A stretch of 64,000 nucleotides of DNA from Gaetbulibacter sp. S0825 (GTDB lineage: Bacteria > Bacteroidota > Bacteroidia > Flavobacteriales > Flavobacteriaceae). The notes below the pieces were generated by a model, which saw nothing but the letters and a program-made list of their open reading frames with translations, ran no database searches and had not been told where the DNA came from. Location of the stretch: positions 682,001-746,000 of the forward strand of contig NZ_JAATJT010000001.1 in the NCBI RefSeq assembly GCF_011777505.1, given 5' to 3'. Of the stretch, positions 26,860 through 35,336 are shown in pieces; within the stretch, counting starts at the first letter, position 1; each line of letters begins with the position of its first letter. The translations under genes were made by a program, and so were the position numbers.

Positions 26860-28332
26860 ATGATTAAACATTTCTTGAATTTAGAGTGGAAGCAATTTAA
26901 AAGAGCTTCCTATTTTCAAAAAGGACTAGCTATTAAAATTTTGCTTTTTCTGGCTGTTCTATACTTTGGTGGAATAGCTATTTTTATTGGAGGTATTATG
27001 TTTTTTGGGCTTGAAAAAGCTTTCCCAGATGTAGATCCAATAGTTATGGTTAACAACTATTTAATCTATTGGATATTATTTGAGTTAATGATAAGGTATT
27101 TTATGCAGCAATTGCCAGTAATGAATATTAAACCATTGATGATAATTCCAATAAAACGAAATACAATTATTAATTATTTACTAGGAAAAACGATACTTTC
27201 TTTCTTTAATTTTATTTCACTTTTTTTATTTCTTCCTTTTTCAATCGTATTATTATTTCAAGGGTACCCTGTAATTAATGTGGTTTTGTGGTTTATTGCA
27301 ATAATGTGTATTAATCTCTCAATAAATTTTCTAAATTTTTTAATCAATAAGAGTAATACGGTTTTTTATGGGATAGCTTCTGTTTTGATAGTAATTATTT
27401 CACTTAGATATTTTAATATTTTTGATGTTACCGAACCTATTGGAAAATTATTTAACGGGTTATATAATCAACCATATTTTGCACTCATTCCTTTATTGCT
27501 AATGGTAGGATTATACAAAGTCAATTTTGATTTTATAAGAAAAGGGTTTTATCTAGATGGTGCAATTTCTAAAAAAGTTAAAGAAGTAGAAGCAACTGAT
27601 TTAAGCTGGATGGACCGTTTTGGAAGCATGGCACCATTCTTAAAAAATGATGTTAAAATGATTTGGCGAAACGCAAGACCCAAGCAAGTACTAATGATGT
27701 CGTTTCTATTCTTGTTTTACGGATTAATTTTTTATACTCAAGACGTATACCGAGATATGCCAGCATTTTTGGCATTTGCTTCCATATTTGTTACTGGTGG
27801 GTTTTTATTGAGTTTTGGACAGTTAGTTCCTTCTTGGGATAGTGAGTATTATAAAATGTTGATGAGCCAAAACATACCATATAGACAGTATTTAGAATCC
27901 AAATGGTACCTTATGGTAGTTGCTGTAGCAGTTTCGTTTGTTTTAAGTACACCTTATATTTACTTTGGATGGGAAATATTTGGAATGATTGCAGCAGGAG
28001 CATTATTTAATATTGGTCTAAACACTTTTATAACCCTTTTTGGAGGCGCTTTAAATAGGGTTCCAATAGAGCTTAATACAAAAGCCAAAGCGTTTAGTAA
28101 TACAAATGGATTTAATCCAACGCAATTGTTAATTGCTTTGCCAAAAATGGTATTACCAATGCTATTATTTTACATCCCTTATAAGCTTATTAATTTTAAT
28201 GCAGGACTTATTGCTTTAGCATTAAGTGGAGTAATAGGACTAGTATTTAAAAACTTCTTTTTAAATAAAATAGAAGGGATTTATCAAAAAGGGAAGTACA
28301 AAACAATAGCTGCATTTTCAGAAAAAAAATAA
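26860..28332 (+). CDS. DUF5687-type ABC transporter permease
   Basis: A 490-residue membrane protein with about 12 helices (first at KILLFLAVLYFGGIAIFIGG). The middle cytoplasmic part carries SMAPFLKNDVKMIWRNARPK, a pattern I associate with Bacteroidota DUF5687 exporters. It is followed 25 bases later by an ABC ATPase that lacks its own membrane domain, so the two very likely form one exporter. The cargo is unknown. No clear -7 element was found in front. Confidence 0.75.
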   Translation: MIKHFLNLEWKQFKRASYFQKGLAIKILLFLAVLYFGGIAIFIGGIMFFGLEKAFPDVDPIVMVNNYLIYWILFELMIRYFMQQLPVMNIKPLMIIPIKRNTIINYLLGKTILSFFNFISLFLFLPFSIVLLFQGYPVINVVLWFIAIMCINLSINFLNFLINKSNTVFYGIASVLIVIISLRYFNIFDVTEPIGKLFNGLYNQPYFALIPLLLMVGLYKVNFDFIRKGFYLDGAISKKVKEVEATDLSWMDRFGSMAPFLKNDVKMIWRNARPKQVLMMSFLFLFYGLIFYTQDVYRDMPAFLAFASIFVTGGFLLSFGQLVPSWDSEYYKMLMSQNIPYRQYLESKWYLMVVAVAVSFVLSTPYIYFGWEIFGMIAAGALFNIGLNTFITLFGGALNRVPIELNTKAKAFSNTNGFNPTQLLIALPKMVLPMLLFYIPYKLINFNAGLIALALSGVIGLVFKNFFLNKIEGIYQKGKYKTIAAFSEKK

Positions 28333-28357
28333 AAGAACAAAAAAACTATAACATACA

Positions 28358-29053
28358 ATGATAACAGTTAGTAATTTATCAAAATCATATAATGGCGTTC
28401 AAGTACTCAACCTTGAGAACTTAGATATACCAAAAGGCCAAAGCTTTGGTTTAGTAGGTAATAATGGTGCTGGGAAAACAACGTTTTTTAGTCTACTCTT
28501 AGATTTAATTCAACCAACAACAGGACATATAAAAAACAAAAATGTTTTAGTCCACGAGAGTGAAGACTGGAAGCCTTTTACTTCATCGTTTATAGATGAA
28601 AGTTTTTTAATAGGTTATTTAACAGCCGAAGAATACTTTTACTTTATAGGAGAATTGCGTGGTGAAAACAAATCTGATGTTGATGCTTTGTTATCGCAGT
28701 TTGAAGACTTTTTTCACGATGAAATTCTAGGAAAGAAAAAATATCTTAGAGATTTAAGTAAAGGAAACCAGAAAAAAGCAGGTATTGTTGCTGCGCTTAT
28801 TGGAAATCCTGAGGTAATTATTCTAGATGAGCCTTTTGCTAATTTAGACCCAACAACTCAAATAAGGCTAAAACAAATCATAAAACATTTAGCTGAAAAA
28901 CAAGGTGTCACTGTATTAGTTTCTAGTCACGATTTAATGCATGTAACAGATGTTTGTGAGCGCATAGTTGTATTGGAAAAAGGTGAAATGGTAAAAGATT
29001 TAGCCACAAGCGAAGCGACCTTAAAAGAGCTAGAAGAGCACTTTTCTAACTAG
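28358..29053 (+). CDS. ABC transporter ATP-binding protein
   Basis: A 231-residue single nucleotide-binding domain. Walker A is GNNGAGKTT (residues 35-43), the signature is LSKGNQKKAG, Walker B is VIILDEP, and the H-loop is VSSHDL. The ligand-type signature LSKGN resembles the gliding/CcmA-like subgroup of exporters. It pairs with the permease just upstream. The last residues (LEEHFSN) end before the sprE promoter region. Confidence 0.9.
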   Translation: MITVSNLSKSYNGVQVLNLENLDIPKGQSFGLVGNNGAGKTTFFSLLLDLIQPTTGHIKNKNVLVHESEDWKPFTSSFIDESFLIGYLTAEEYFYFIGELRGENKSDVDALLSQFEDFFHDEILGKKKYLRDLSKGNQKKAGIVAALIGNPEVIILDEPFANLDPTTQIRLKQIIKHLAEKQGVTVLVSSHDLMHVTDVCERIVVLEKGEMVKDLATSEATLKELEEHFSN

Positions 29054-29073
29054 CATTTCGGCTAAAAGTCGAC

Positions 29074-29081
29074 TATTTTTG
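29074..29081 (+). promoter_or_regulatory. -7 promoter element before sprE
   Basis: TATTTTTG matches TAnnTTTG. A transcript starting a few bases later would have a leader of about 85 bases before the TTG start at 29171 and would include the palindrome at 29118-29135. No clear -33 TTG. Confidence 0.5.
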
Positions 29082-29117
29082 CACTTTAAAAGAAAAAAGA
29101 TGATTATTTTTACGTTT

Positions 29118-29135
29118 TTGCATAATATTATGCAA
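29118..29135 (+). promoter_or_regulatory. Perfect 18-bp palindrome in the sprE leader
   Basis: TTGCATAATATTATGCAA is identical to its reverse complement. It lies between the promoter element and the sprE start, where a dimeric repressor or activator could bind, or an RNA hairpin could form. Confidence 0.6.
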
Positions 29136-29170
29136 GGCATTTAGTTATTCAATTACTAAACATACCAACG

Positions 29171-31705
29171 TTGAAGATATCTTTTAAATCCAAATCTATA
29201 CTTCTACTTTCTGCTATTGTTATTGCAGGATGTTCTCGCAAAAAAGACAATTTCGTTAGTAGAAACTTTCACGCTGTAGCTACAGAATACAATACGCTAT
29301 ACAACGGTTATAATGCTCTAGAACAAGGGCGAGAAGATTTAAACAACAATTACACGGACAACTATTGGGAGATATTACCAATAGAGCGTATGATAGTTAC
29401 AGATGAAGTTGTACTTCCTGGACAATCTGAGGATAATAATTTCACCAAAGCTGAAGAAAAAGCCATTAAAGCTATTCAAAAGCATGGAATGAACATACAA
29501 GGGAAAGAAAAAAACCCTCAAATAGACGAAGCATATTTGCTTTTAGGTAAAGCTCGTTATTTCGATCAGCGTTTTGTGCCCTCCATGGAAGCCTTCAACT
29601 ATATTTTATTTAAATACCCTGCAAGCGACAAGATAAACCAGGCACGAATTTGGAGAGAGAAAACCAATTTGCGTATCGAAAATAATGAATTAGCCATTAC
29701 TAATTTAAAGCGTTTATTATTTCAAGAAGACTTGAAAGATCAAGATTTAGCCGATGCCACGTCTATGCTAGCACAAGCATATATTAACACACAATCGTTA
29801 GATAGCGCAATCACACAATTAGAAATTGCATCAAATGCTACTAGAAGTAATGACGAACGTGGTAGATATAAGTTTATTCAAGGACAACTGTATAATGCTT
29901 TACAAAAACCAGATAGTGCCAATATGGCTTTCGACAAGGTTATTGAGCTAAACAGAAAAACCCCTAGAATTTATATGATAAGTGCACAAATCGAAAAAGC
30001 TAAAAATTTCGATTTTGAAAAAGGCAATAAGCTTGAGTTTTTAGAGCTGCTAACCGATATGGAAGAAAACAGGGAGAATAGACCTTTTCTAGATAAAATT
30101 TATTATCAAATTGCCGAGTACCACAAGGCAAATAAATCGGATACCATTGCAGCTGCGTATTACAATAAATCACTTAGAACCAGTTCTACAGACAAGTTTT
30201 TAAACGCAATGAGTTATCAAAATTTAGGGAACATGAATTTTGATGATACCAAATACAAAAACGCAGGAGCTTATTATGATAGTACCATGCTTAATTTAAA
30301 GCAAAATAGCAAGATGTTTAGAGCTATTAAGCGTAAACGAGACAATTTAGATGATGTTATTTTTTATGAAGATGTTGCTGTAAGAAACGATAGTATATTG
30401 AGTTTGGTTAATATGTCTAGCGACGAACGCTTAGCATATTTTTCAGATTACACGATTAAGCTAAAAGAAAAAGTCGAGGCTCTTAAAGAGGAAGCCGAAG
30501 CAGCTAACTTAATAGCACAGCAGACTTCAAAAAACAACAAAGGAATTACTAATCAAAGAGAGAATGCAGGAGTTTCAACGTTCTATTTTTACAATCCTGT
30601 AACAGTCGCTTATGGTAAAAACGAGTTTTTACAAAACTGGGGTGAACGACAACTTCAAGATAATTGGAGATGGTCCAATAAAGGAGGAGGAAATACAACC
30701 CAAAATAATAATATTGAAGACGTATTAGTCGCAGCAGAAGAAAGTGAGTTATTTAATCCGGAATTTTATATATCAAAAATTCCAGTAGAACAAAAAACAA
30801 TAGATAGTTTAGCGAAGGATAGAAATTTTGCATATTATCAATTAGGGCTCATTTATAAAGAAAAATTTCAGGAATATCATCTAGCAAAAGAGAAACTTTT
30901 AGCCCTATTAAAGAGCGATCCAGAAGAACGTTTAATATTACCTTCTAAATATAATTTGTATAAAATTTACGAATTATTAGGTGAAAATGGAGAAGCTGAA
31001 ATAGCTAAAAACGATATTATTGCAAATTATCCAGATTCGAGATATGCTTCTATATTATTGAATCCAGATGCTGACCTTGGTGAAGACGAAAACAGTCCAG
31101 AATATATTTACGAATCGCTTTATAAAAAGTTTGAAGACCAAGAATACGCTAATGTCATTGAACAGTGCGACATATACATAACACGATTTGAAGGCGAAAA
31201 AATTGTGCCAAAATTTGAGTTTTTAAAAGCAGTATCAAAAGCACGTATATATGGTTTTGAAAGTTATAATGAATCCATAAACTACATCGCTTTAAATTAC
31301 CCAAACAGCCCAGAAGGGAAAAAAGCAGAAGAGATGATAGAGAACGTAATGCCGTTACTATCTAAAAATGAATTCCAGAGTAATGATAGTTCTAAACACT
31401 TCAAAGCAATCTATCAATTTGTAGATGCCGAAGCTGAAGAAATAGATGCGTTTTTTAAGAAATTAAATGAAGCAATAACTAAAATTGACTATTTTGAGTT
31501 GACCACTTCAAAAGACATGTATAATGAAAACACTACCTTTATAGTGGTTCATGGTTTAAAAAGCATTCAAGCAGCTAATGGATTTAGAGAATTTTTGAAG
31601 GATAAAAAACAAAATATCAATCGAGAGCATTTTGGCATTTCATCTCAAAATTATCAAATAGTACAAATTCATAAAAACCTAGACGAATACTTAAAATCTT
31701 TATAG
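29171..31705 (+). CDS. sprE: Type IX secretion / gliding lipoprotein SprE (PorW)
   Basis: An 844-residue lipoprotein with signal peptide and Cys21 in IAGCSRKKDNF. The segment FHAVATEYNTLYNGYNALEQ is the highly conserved N-terminus of SprE/PorW. The rest is a long series of TPR-type helices with an acidic, Asn-rich linker around residues 500-520, ending in a domain that includes IVVHGLKSIQAANGFREF. SprE is required for type IX secretion and SprB-based gliding, and is thought to link the PorK/N ring to the translocon. The start is TTG at 29171, the only start that keeps the signal peptide. Full length. Confidence 0.9.
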   Translation: MKISFKSKSILLLSAIVIAGCSRKKDNFVSRNFHAVATEYNTLYNGYNALEQGREDLNNNYTDNYWEILPIERMIVTDEVVLPGQSEDNNFTKAEEKAIKAIQKHGMNIQGKEKNPQIDEAYLLLGKARYFDQRFVPSMEAFNYILFKYPASDKINQARIWREKTNLRIENNELAITNLKRLLFQEDLKDQDLADATSMLAQAYINTQSLDSAITQLEIASNATRSNDERGRYKFIQGQLYNALQKPDSANMAFDKVIELNRKTPRIYMISAQIEKAKNFDFEKGNKLEFLELLTDMEENRENRPFLDKIYYQIAEYHKANKSDTIAAAYYNKSLRTSSTDKFLNAMSYQNLGNMNFDDTKYKNAGAYYDSTMLNLKQNSKMFRAIKRKRDNLDDVIFYEDVAVRNDSILSLVNMSSDERLAYFSDYTIKLKEKVEALKEEAEAANLIAQQTSKNNKGITNQRENAGVSTFYFYNPVTVAYGKNEFLQNWGERQLQDNWRWSNKGGGNTTQNNNIEDVLVAAEESELFNPEFYISKIPVEQKTIDSLAKDRNFAYYQLGLIYKEKFQEYHLAKEKLLALLKSDPEERLILPSKYNLYKIYELLGENGEAEIAKNDIIANYPDSRYASILLNPDADLGEDENSPEYIYESLYKKFEDQEYANVIEQCDIYITRFEGEKIVPKFEFLKAVSKARIYGFESYNESINYIALNYPNSPEGKKAEEMIENVMPLLSKNEFQSNDSSKHFKAIYQFVDAEAEEIDAFFKKLNEAITKIDYFELTTSKDMYNENTTFIVVHGLKSIQAANGFREFLKDKKQNINREHFGISSQNYQIVQIHKNLDEYLKSL

Positions 31706-31726
31706 AAACGATTAATAGCAAAAAAT

Positions 31727-32152
31727 ATGTTTTCAGATAGTAAAAGAGGAAGAGGAGATGCAGTCGAATCTTCAACACAACAAAACAGAATAGCTCAAGG
31801 CACTACAATTGTTGGTGACATTGTGAGCGAAGGAGGTTTTAGAATAGATGGTGCCATTCAAGGCACAATAAAAACACCAGGAAAAATAGTTGTTGGTAAA
31901 TCAGGAATTATTAACGGGACACTCGAAGGTACAAATGCCGATTTTGAAGGTCGTTTTTCTGGGAAAATGAAATTATCAGGTGTTTTATCTTTAAAGTCTT
32001 CAGCATTTATTGAGGGTGAAGTTGAAATTGGAAAACTTGCAGTAGAACCTGGAGCAACATTTAACGCAGTTTGTAGCATGAAAGGCGCTGTAAAAGAACT
32101 TAACAAAGGTGAGCAACAAAAACCAGGGTCAGGAACCGAAAAATCAGCTTAA
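31727..32152 (+). CDS. Bactofilin (polymer-forming cytoskeletal protein)
   Basis: A 141-residue protein with a central DUF583/bactofilin beta-helix (about residues 25-120), showing regular turns such as TIVGDIVSEGGFRIDGAIQG and KIVVGKSGIINGTLEG. Bactofilins self-assemble into filaments that position cell-wall or division enzymes. N- and C-terminal tails are short and polar, as usual. It lies 21 bases after sprE and its 3' end overlaps the AtpZ-like gene by 44 bases, a conserved arrangement upstream of the Bacteroidota ATP synthase genes as far as I recall. Confidence 0.9.
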   Translation: MFSDSKRGRGDAVESSTQQNRIAQGTTIVGDIVSEGGFRIDGAIQGTIKTPGKIVVGKSGIINGTLEGTNADFEGRFSGKMKLSGVLSLKSSAFIEGEVEIGKLAVEPGATFNAVCSMKGAVKELNKGEQQKPGSGTEKSA

Positions 32153-32345
32153 AAACGCATTAGTACTTACGGGAGTTGGTTTACAAATGGGAATAATTAT
32201 TTACCTTTTTATACTCCTAGGTAAATGGTTAGATTCCGAATACAATAATGGGGATAAATTATTTGTTATTTTTGGCACCTTATTAGGTGTTGGAGTATCA
32301 CTTTATACCGTTGTCAAGCAACTTAACCGAATTAATTCTAAATGA
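32109..32345 (+). CDS. AtpZ/AtpI-family membrane protein
   Basis: A 78-residue protein with two transmembrane helices (ALVLTGVGLQMGIIIYLFIL and LFVIFGTLLGVGVSLYTVV) and the short LGKWLDSEY motif between them, typical of AtpZ/AtpI proteins that assist F-type ATP synthase c-ring assembly or Mg uptake. The start is GTG at 32109 inside the bactofilin gene in another frame, a 44-base overlap. It overlaps the next gene by four bases and precedes atpB. Confidence 0.85.
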   Translation: MSNKNQGQEPKNQLKNALVLTGVGLQMGIIIYLFILLGKWLDSEYNNGDKLFVIFGTLLGVGVSLYTVVKQLNRINSK

Positions 32346-32731
32346 ACAATACGTTTACCAGATTTTCTTCCAAATTAACTATTATACTATCCGTTGTTTT
32401 TGGGATTCACGCAACTATCTTGAGTTTAATCGATAAGCCAGTATTTGAAAATAAAATTATACTTTCTTACGTAATAAATTTAGTGCTTGCAATAGCGATA
32501 TTTGGTTTTCTTTATAAATACCGCGAACGATTTAAAAGCCAAATAGGGTTTCTGTTTTTAGCAGGAAGTTTTGTGAAGTTTGCAGTCTTTTTCATAATTT
32601 TTTATCCTGTGTACAAAGCTGATAATGATATTTCAAGCTTAGAATTTGCTGCATTTTTTGTCCCTTATGCTATTTGTCTAGTTTTGGAGACCTCTAGCCT
32701 CGTAAAATGGTTGAACAAAATGGAATTCTAG
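32342..32731 (+). CDS. DUF6168/AtpI-like membrane protein
   Basis: A 129-residue protein with four hydrophobic helices. The pattern KFAVFFIIFYPVYKAD and its location immediately upstream of atpB suggest the DUF6168 family, which occupies the AtpI position in Flavobacteriia. A role in ATP synthase assembly is inferred from position. The start ATG overlaps the AtpZ-like stop by four bases; a promoter follows its stop codon, so atp expression does not depend on this gene's transcript alone. Confidence 0.7.
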   Translation: MNNTFTRFSSKLTIILSVVFGIHATILSLIDKPVFENKIILSYVINLVLAIAIFGFLYKYRERFKSQIGFLFLAGSFVKFAVFFIIFYPVYKADNDISSLEFAAFFVPYAICLVLETSSLVKWLNKMEF

Positions 32732-32783
32732 AACCTTAAATTCTCCTCTCCAACTTACAGCAAAATAAAATATAAAATAGTTT

Positions 32784-32811
32784 TTGTTTTTGAGATAAAA
32801 ACCTACCTTTG
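32784..32811 (+). promoter_or_regulatory. atpB operon promoter
   Basis: TTG at 32784-32786, a 17-base spacer and TACCTTTG at 32804-32811 form a strong flavobacterial promoter, 34 bases before the atpB ATG. It would drive atpBEFHAG. Confidence 0.8.
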
Positions 32812-32845
32812 CAGCGATTTTTAAGCCACTATTATTTAGAGTGAT

Positions 32846-33952
32846 ATGCAAAGAAAAATAACTATTAAAGCACTAACCCTTGTATTTCTATTAATCTCAT
32901 TTGTTTCTTATGCAAGTGAAGACACTCAAAAGGGTGATTTAAAGACTGAAATAAAGGCATATATCCAACACCATTTAGAAGACTCTTATGACTTTAGTTT
33001 AACATCGTACACTAATGATCAAGGTGAGAAAGTATATTGGGGTTTTCCGCTTCCAGTAATTTTATGGGATAATGGTTTAAAAGTATTCTCTTCATCAAAA
33101 TTCCATCACGGAAAAACAGTTGCCGAGGTAGATGGTAATTTTTACAAAGTATACCATACCAAGATATATAAAACGGATGCTGAAGGAACTATTAATTATG
33201 ACGCCGAAAAACACCCAACAAATGCTAAACCTTTAGATTTTTCTATAACTAAGAATGTTGTAGTTATCTTTTTAGTAGGTTTGTTAATGTTTTTACTGTT
33301 TAGAGGACTTGCGAGTTCTTACTCAAAAAACAATGGCATCGCAAAAGGAGCTGGTCGTATCTTTGAGCCAATCATACTTTATATTAGAGATGATATAGCC
33401 ATTCCAAACATTGGAGAAAAGAAATACAGAAAATACATGCCGTATTTGTTAACGGTATTTTTCTTCGTATGGTTTATAAACATGTTAGGTTTAACACCAT
33501 TAGGTGTAAATGTTACCAACAGTATTTCGGTAACAGTTGCATTGGCTTTAATCACATTTTTAATTACAAATTTTACAGGAACAAAAGATTATTGGAAGCA
33601 TATTTTTGACCCATTAGGAGATACTATGCCTTGGTATGCTAAAATTCCTTTGTACATAATACTAATACCAATTGAGGTGTTAGGAATATTTATCAAACCT
33701 TTCTCATTATTAATTCGTTTGTACGCCAACATAAAGGCAGGACATATTGTAATGATGAGCTTAATTGGATTGATGTTTATATTTAAGAGCTGGTTAGGTA
33801 GTCCATTATCGTTTGGATTAGCGTTCGCTATCTCTTTAATTGAATTATTAGTAGCATTGTTGCAAGCATATATTTTCACAATGTTATCAGCGCTTTATTT
33901 TGGTTTTGCTGCAGAAGAGCACGATCATCATGAAGAGGCTCACGCACATTAG
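32846..33952 (+). CDS. atpB: F0F1 ATP synthase subunit a
   Basis: A 368-residue subunit, longer than the usual 240-270 because of a Bacteroidota-type N-terminal extension: a signal-like helix (residues 5-24) and about 100 periplasmic residues. The essential stator arginine sits in LLIRLYANIKAGHIV, and the last helices end in a His/Glu-rich tail (EEHDHHEEAHAH). With the c-ring it forms the proton channel of the inner membrane. First gene after the operon promoter. Confidence 0.95.
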   Translation: MQRKITIKALTLVFLLISFVSYASEDTQKGDLKTEIKAYIQHHLEDSYDFSLTSYTNDQGEKVYWGFPLPVILWDNGLKVFSSSKFHHGKTVAEVDGNFYKVYHTKIYKTDAEGTINYDAEKHPTNAKPLDFSITKNVVVIFLVGLLMFLLFRGLASSYSKNNGIAKGAGRIFEPIILYIRDDIAIPNIGEKKYRKYMPYLLTVFFFVWFINMLGLTPLGVNVTNSISVTVALALITFLITNFTGTKDYWKHIFDPLGDTMPWYAKIPLYIILIPIEVLGIFIKPFSLLIRLYANIKAGHIVMMSLIGLMFIFKSWLGSPLSFGLAFAISLIELLVALLQAYIFTMLSALYFGFAAEEHDHHEEAHAH

Positions 33953-33990
33953 TGCATTAATTTGAATGTTTAATTTTTAAATACATATAT

Positions 33991-34182
33991 ATGGAAATTC
34001 CAGTAATGGTAGGTGCAGGTTTAGTAGTAATTGGTGTTGGTATTGGTATTGGTAAGATTGGTGGTTCAGCTATGGAAGCTATCGCTCGTCAACCAGAATC
34101 ATACGGTAAGATTCAAACTGCTATGCTTATTGCAGCTGCGTTAATCGAAGGTATTGGATTTGCTGCATTATTTGCAGTATAA
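33991..34182 (+). CDS. atpE: F0F1 ATP synthase subunit c
   Basis: A 63-residue hairpin of two helices joined by the polar loop ARQPE (32-36). The ion-binding carboxylate is Glu53 in ALIEGIGFA. The residue after it is Gly rather than Ser or Thr, and helix 1 lacks the Gln ligand, so the sodium-binding signature is absent and protons are the likely coupling ion. Many copies form the c-ring; a hairpin downstream (34203-34225) may favour its expression. Confidence 0.95.
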   Translation: MEIPVMVGAGLVVIGVGIGIGKIGGSAMEAIARQPESYGKIQTAMLIAAALIEGIGFAALFAV

Positions 34183-34202
34183 TCAAACCTATTTTAAGGC
34201 AT

Positions 34203-34225
34203 CCTTGCAACGGTTGGTTGCAAGG
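34203..34225 (+). promoter_or_regulatory. Hairpin between atpE and atpF
   Basis: CCTTGCAAC and GTTGCAAGG pair perfectly over nine bases across a five-base loop, 20 bases after the atpE stop. The following sequence is TTGCTTTATTTT, not a clean T run, so this may be a weak attenuator or an RNA-stability element rather than a full terminator. Confidence 0.65.
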
Positions 34226-34270
34226 TTGCTTTATTTTAAAAATTAAAAAGTATAATACTATAAATAGAAT

Positions 34271-34771
34271 ATGGAAAAGTTATTAGGAGAATTTTCGATT
34301 GGACTGTTTTTTTGGCAAACAGTATTGTTCTTAGCACTACTATTCTTACTAAGAAAATTTGCTTGGAAACCAATTCTTAATGCGGTAAACGATAGAGAAG
34401 AAGGAATTAAAAATGCATTAGACTCTGCTGAACAAGCTAAGAGAGAAATGGAAAACCTTCAAGCAGACAATCAGAAGTTATTAAAAGAAGCTAGAGCAGA
34501 AAGAGAAGAAATGCTTAAAGAAGCGCGTGAAATCAAAAATAAAATGATTGACGATGCGAAAGAAGAAGCAAGAGAAGAAGCAGGAAAACTAATTGCACAA
34601 GCTCAAGCATCTATTCAAACAGAAAAGAAAGCTGCAATTGCTGAGTTAAAATCGCAAGTAGCTAACTTATCTATCGAAATAGCAGAAAAAGTGGTTCGTG
34701 AAGAATTATCTAATAAAGATAAGCAAGTAAAATTGGTTGAGTCTATGTTAGGTGAAGCAACTTTAAACTAA
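34271..34771 (+). CDS. atpF: F0F1 ATP synthase subunit b
   Basis: A 166-residue stator subunit: one N-terminal membrane helix (LFFWQTVLFLALLFLL) followed by a long charged coiled coil rich in Glu, Lys and Ala. It anchors F1 to subunit a as part of the peripheral stalk. The conserved FAWKPILNAVNDRE follows the helix. It is separated from atpE by a gap holding a hairpin and from atpH by six bases. Confidence 0.95.
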   Translation: MEKLLGEFSIGLFFWQTVLFLALLFLLRKFAWKPILNAVNDREEGIKNALDSAEQAKREMENLQADNQKLLKEARAEREEMLKEAREIKNKMIDDAKEEAREEAGKLIAQAQASIQTEKKAAIAELKSQVANLSIEIAEKVVREELSNKDKQVKLVESMLGEATLN

Positions 34772-34777
34772 ACACTC

Positions 34778-35308
34778 ATGAGTAGAGCAGCAATACGTTA
34801 CGCAAAAGCAGTACTTAGTTTAGCAAGTGATCAAAATGCAGCAGAAGCTGTAAATAACGATATGAAGCTAATAGCGACTACTATTAAAGAAAACGTAGAA
34901 TTAAGTCAGGCACTTAAAAATGCAATCGTTAAATCGGATTCTAAAACAGAAGCTTTGACTAAAATATTTCCAAATATAAATAGTATTAGTTCTAGGTTGT
35001 TCAACTTATTAATGTCTAATAAAAGAATTGACATTCTTGGTGATGTTGCATCAAAATATACAACGTTATTTGATGAGTTAAATGGAAAAGAAATTGCACA
35101 AGTAACTACTGCATTTCCTATGAATAACGATCTAGAAATTAAAGTACTAGCAAAAGTAAAAGAGTTAACAAGTAAAGCTGTAGAGCTAGAAAATATGGTG
35201 GATGAAGGCATCTTAGGTGGTTTCATTTTACGTGTTGGAGACAAGCAATATGATGCTAGTGTGTCTAACAAACTAAATAAGTTAAAAAGAGAATTTACAT
35301 TAAACTAA
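34778..35308 (+). CDS. atpH: F0F1 ATP synthase subunit delta
   Basis: A 176-residue OSCP/delta subunit that joins the peripheral stalk to the top of the alpha-beta hexamer. The N-terminal [14 protein letters not shown] and the C-terminal [20 protein letters not shown] motif are diagnostic. Normal length; six bases after atpF and 28 before atpA. Confidence 0.95.
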   Translation: MSRAAIRYAKAVLSLASDQNAAEAVNNDMKLIATTIKENVELSQALKNAIVKSDSKTEALTKIFPNINSISSRLFNLLMSNKRIDILGDVASKYTTLFDELNGKEIAQVTTAFPMNNDLEIKVLAKVKELTSKAVELENMVDEGILGGFILRVGDKQYDASVSNKLNKLKREFTLN

Positions 35309-35336
35309 GATATTTATATCTAAACAAATAAGTAAG

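Noticed and set aside
34906-35271. 121-codon minus-strand ORF in atpH
   Set aside because: Antisense to a conserved subunit gene; composition biased as in shadows.
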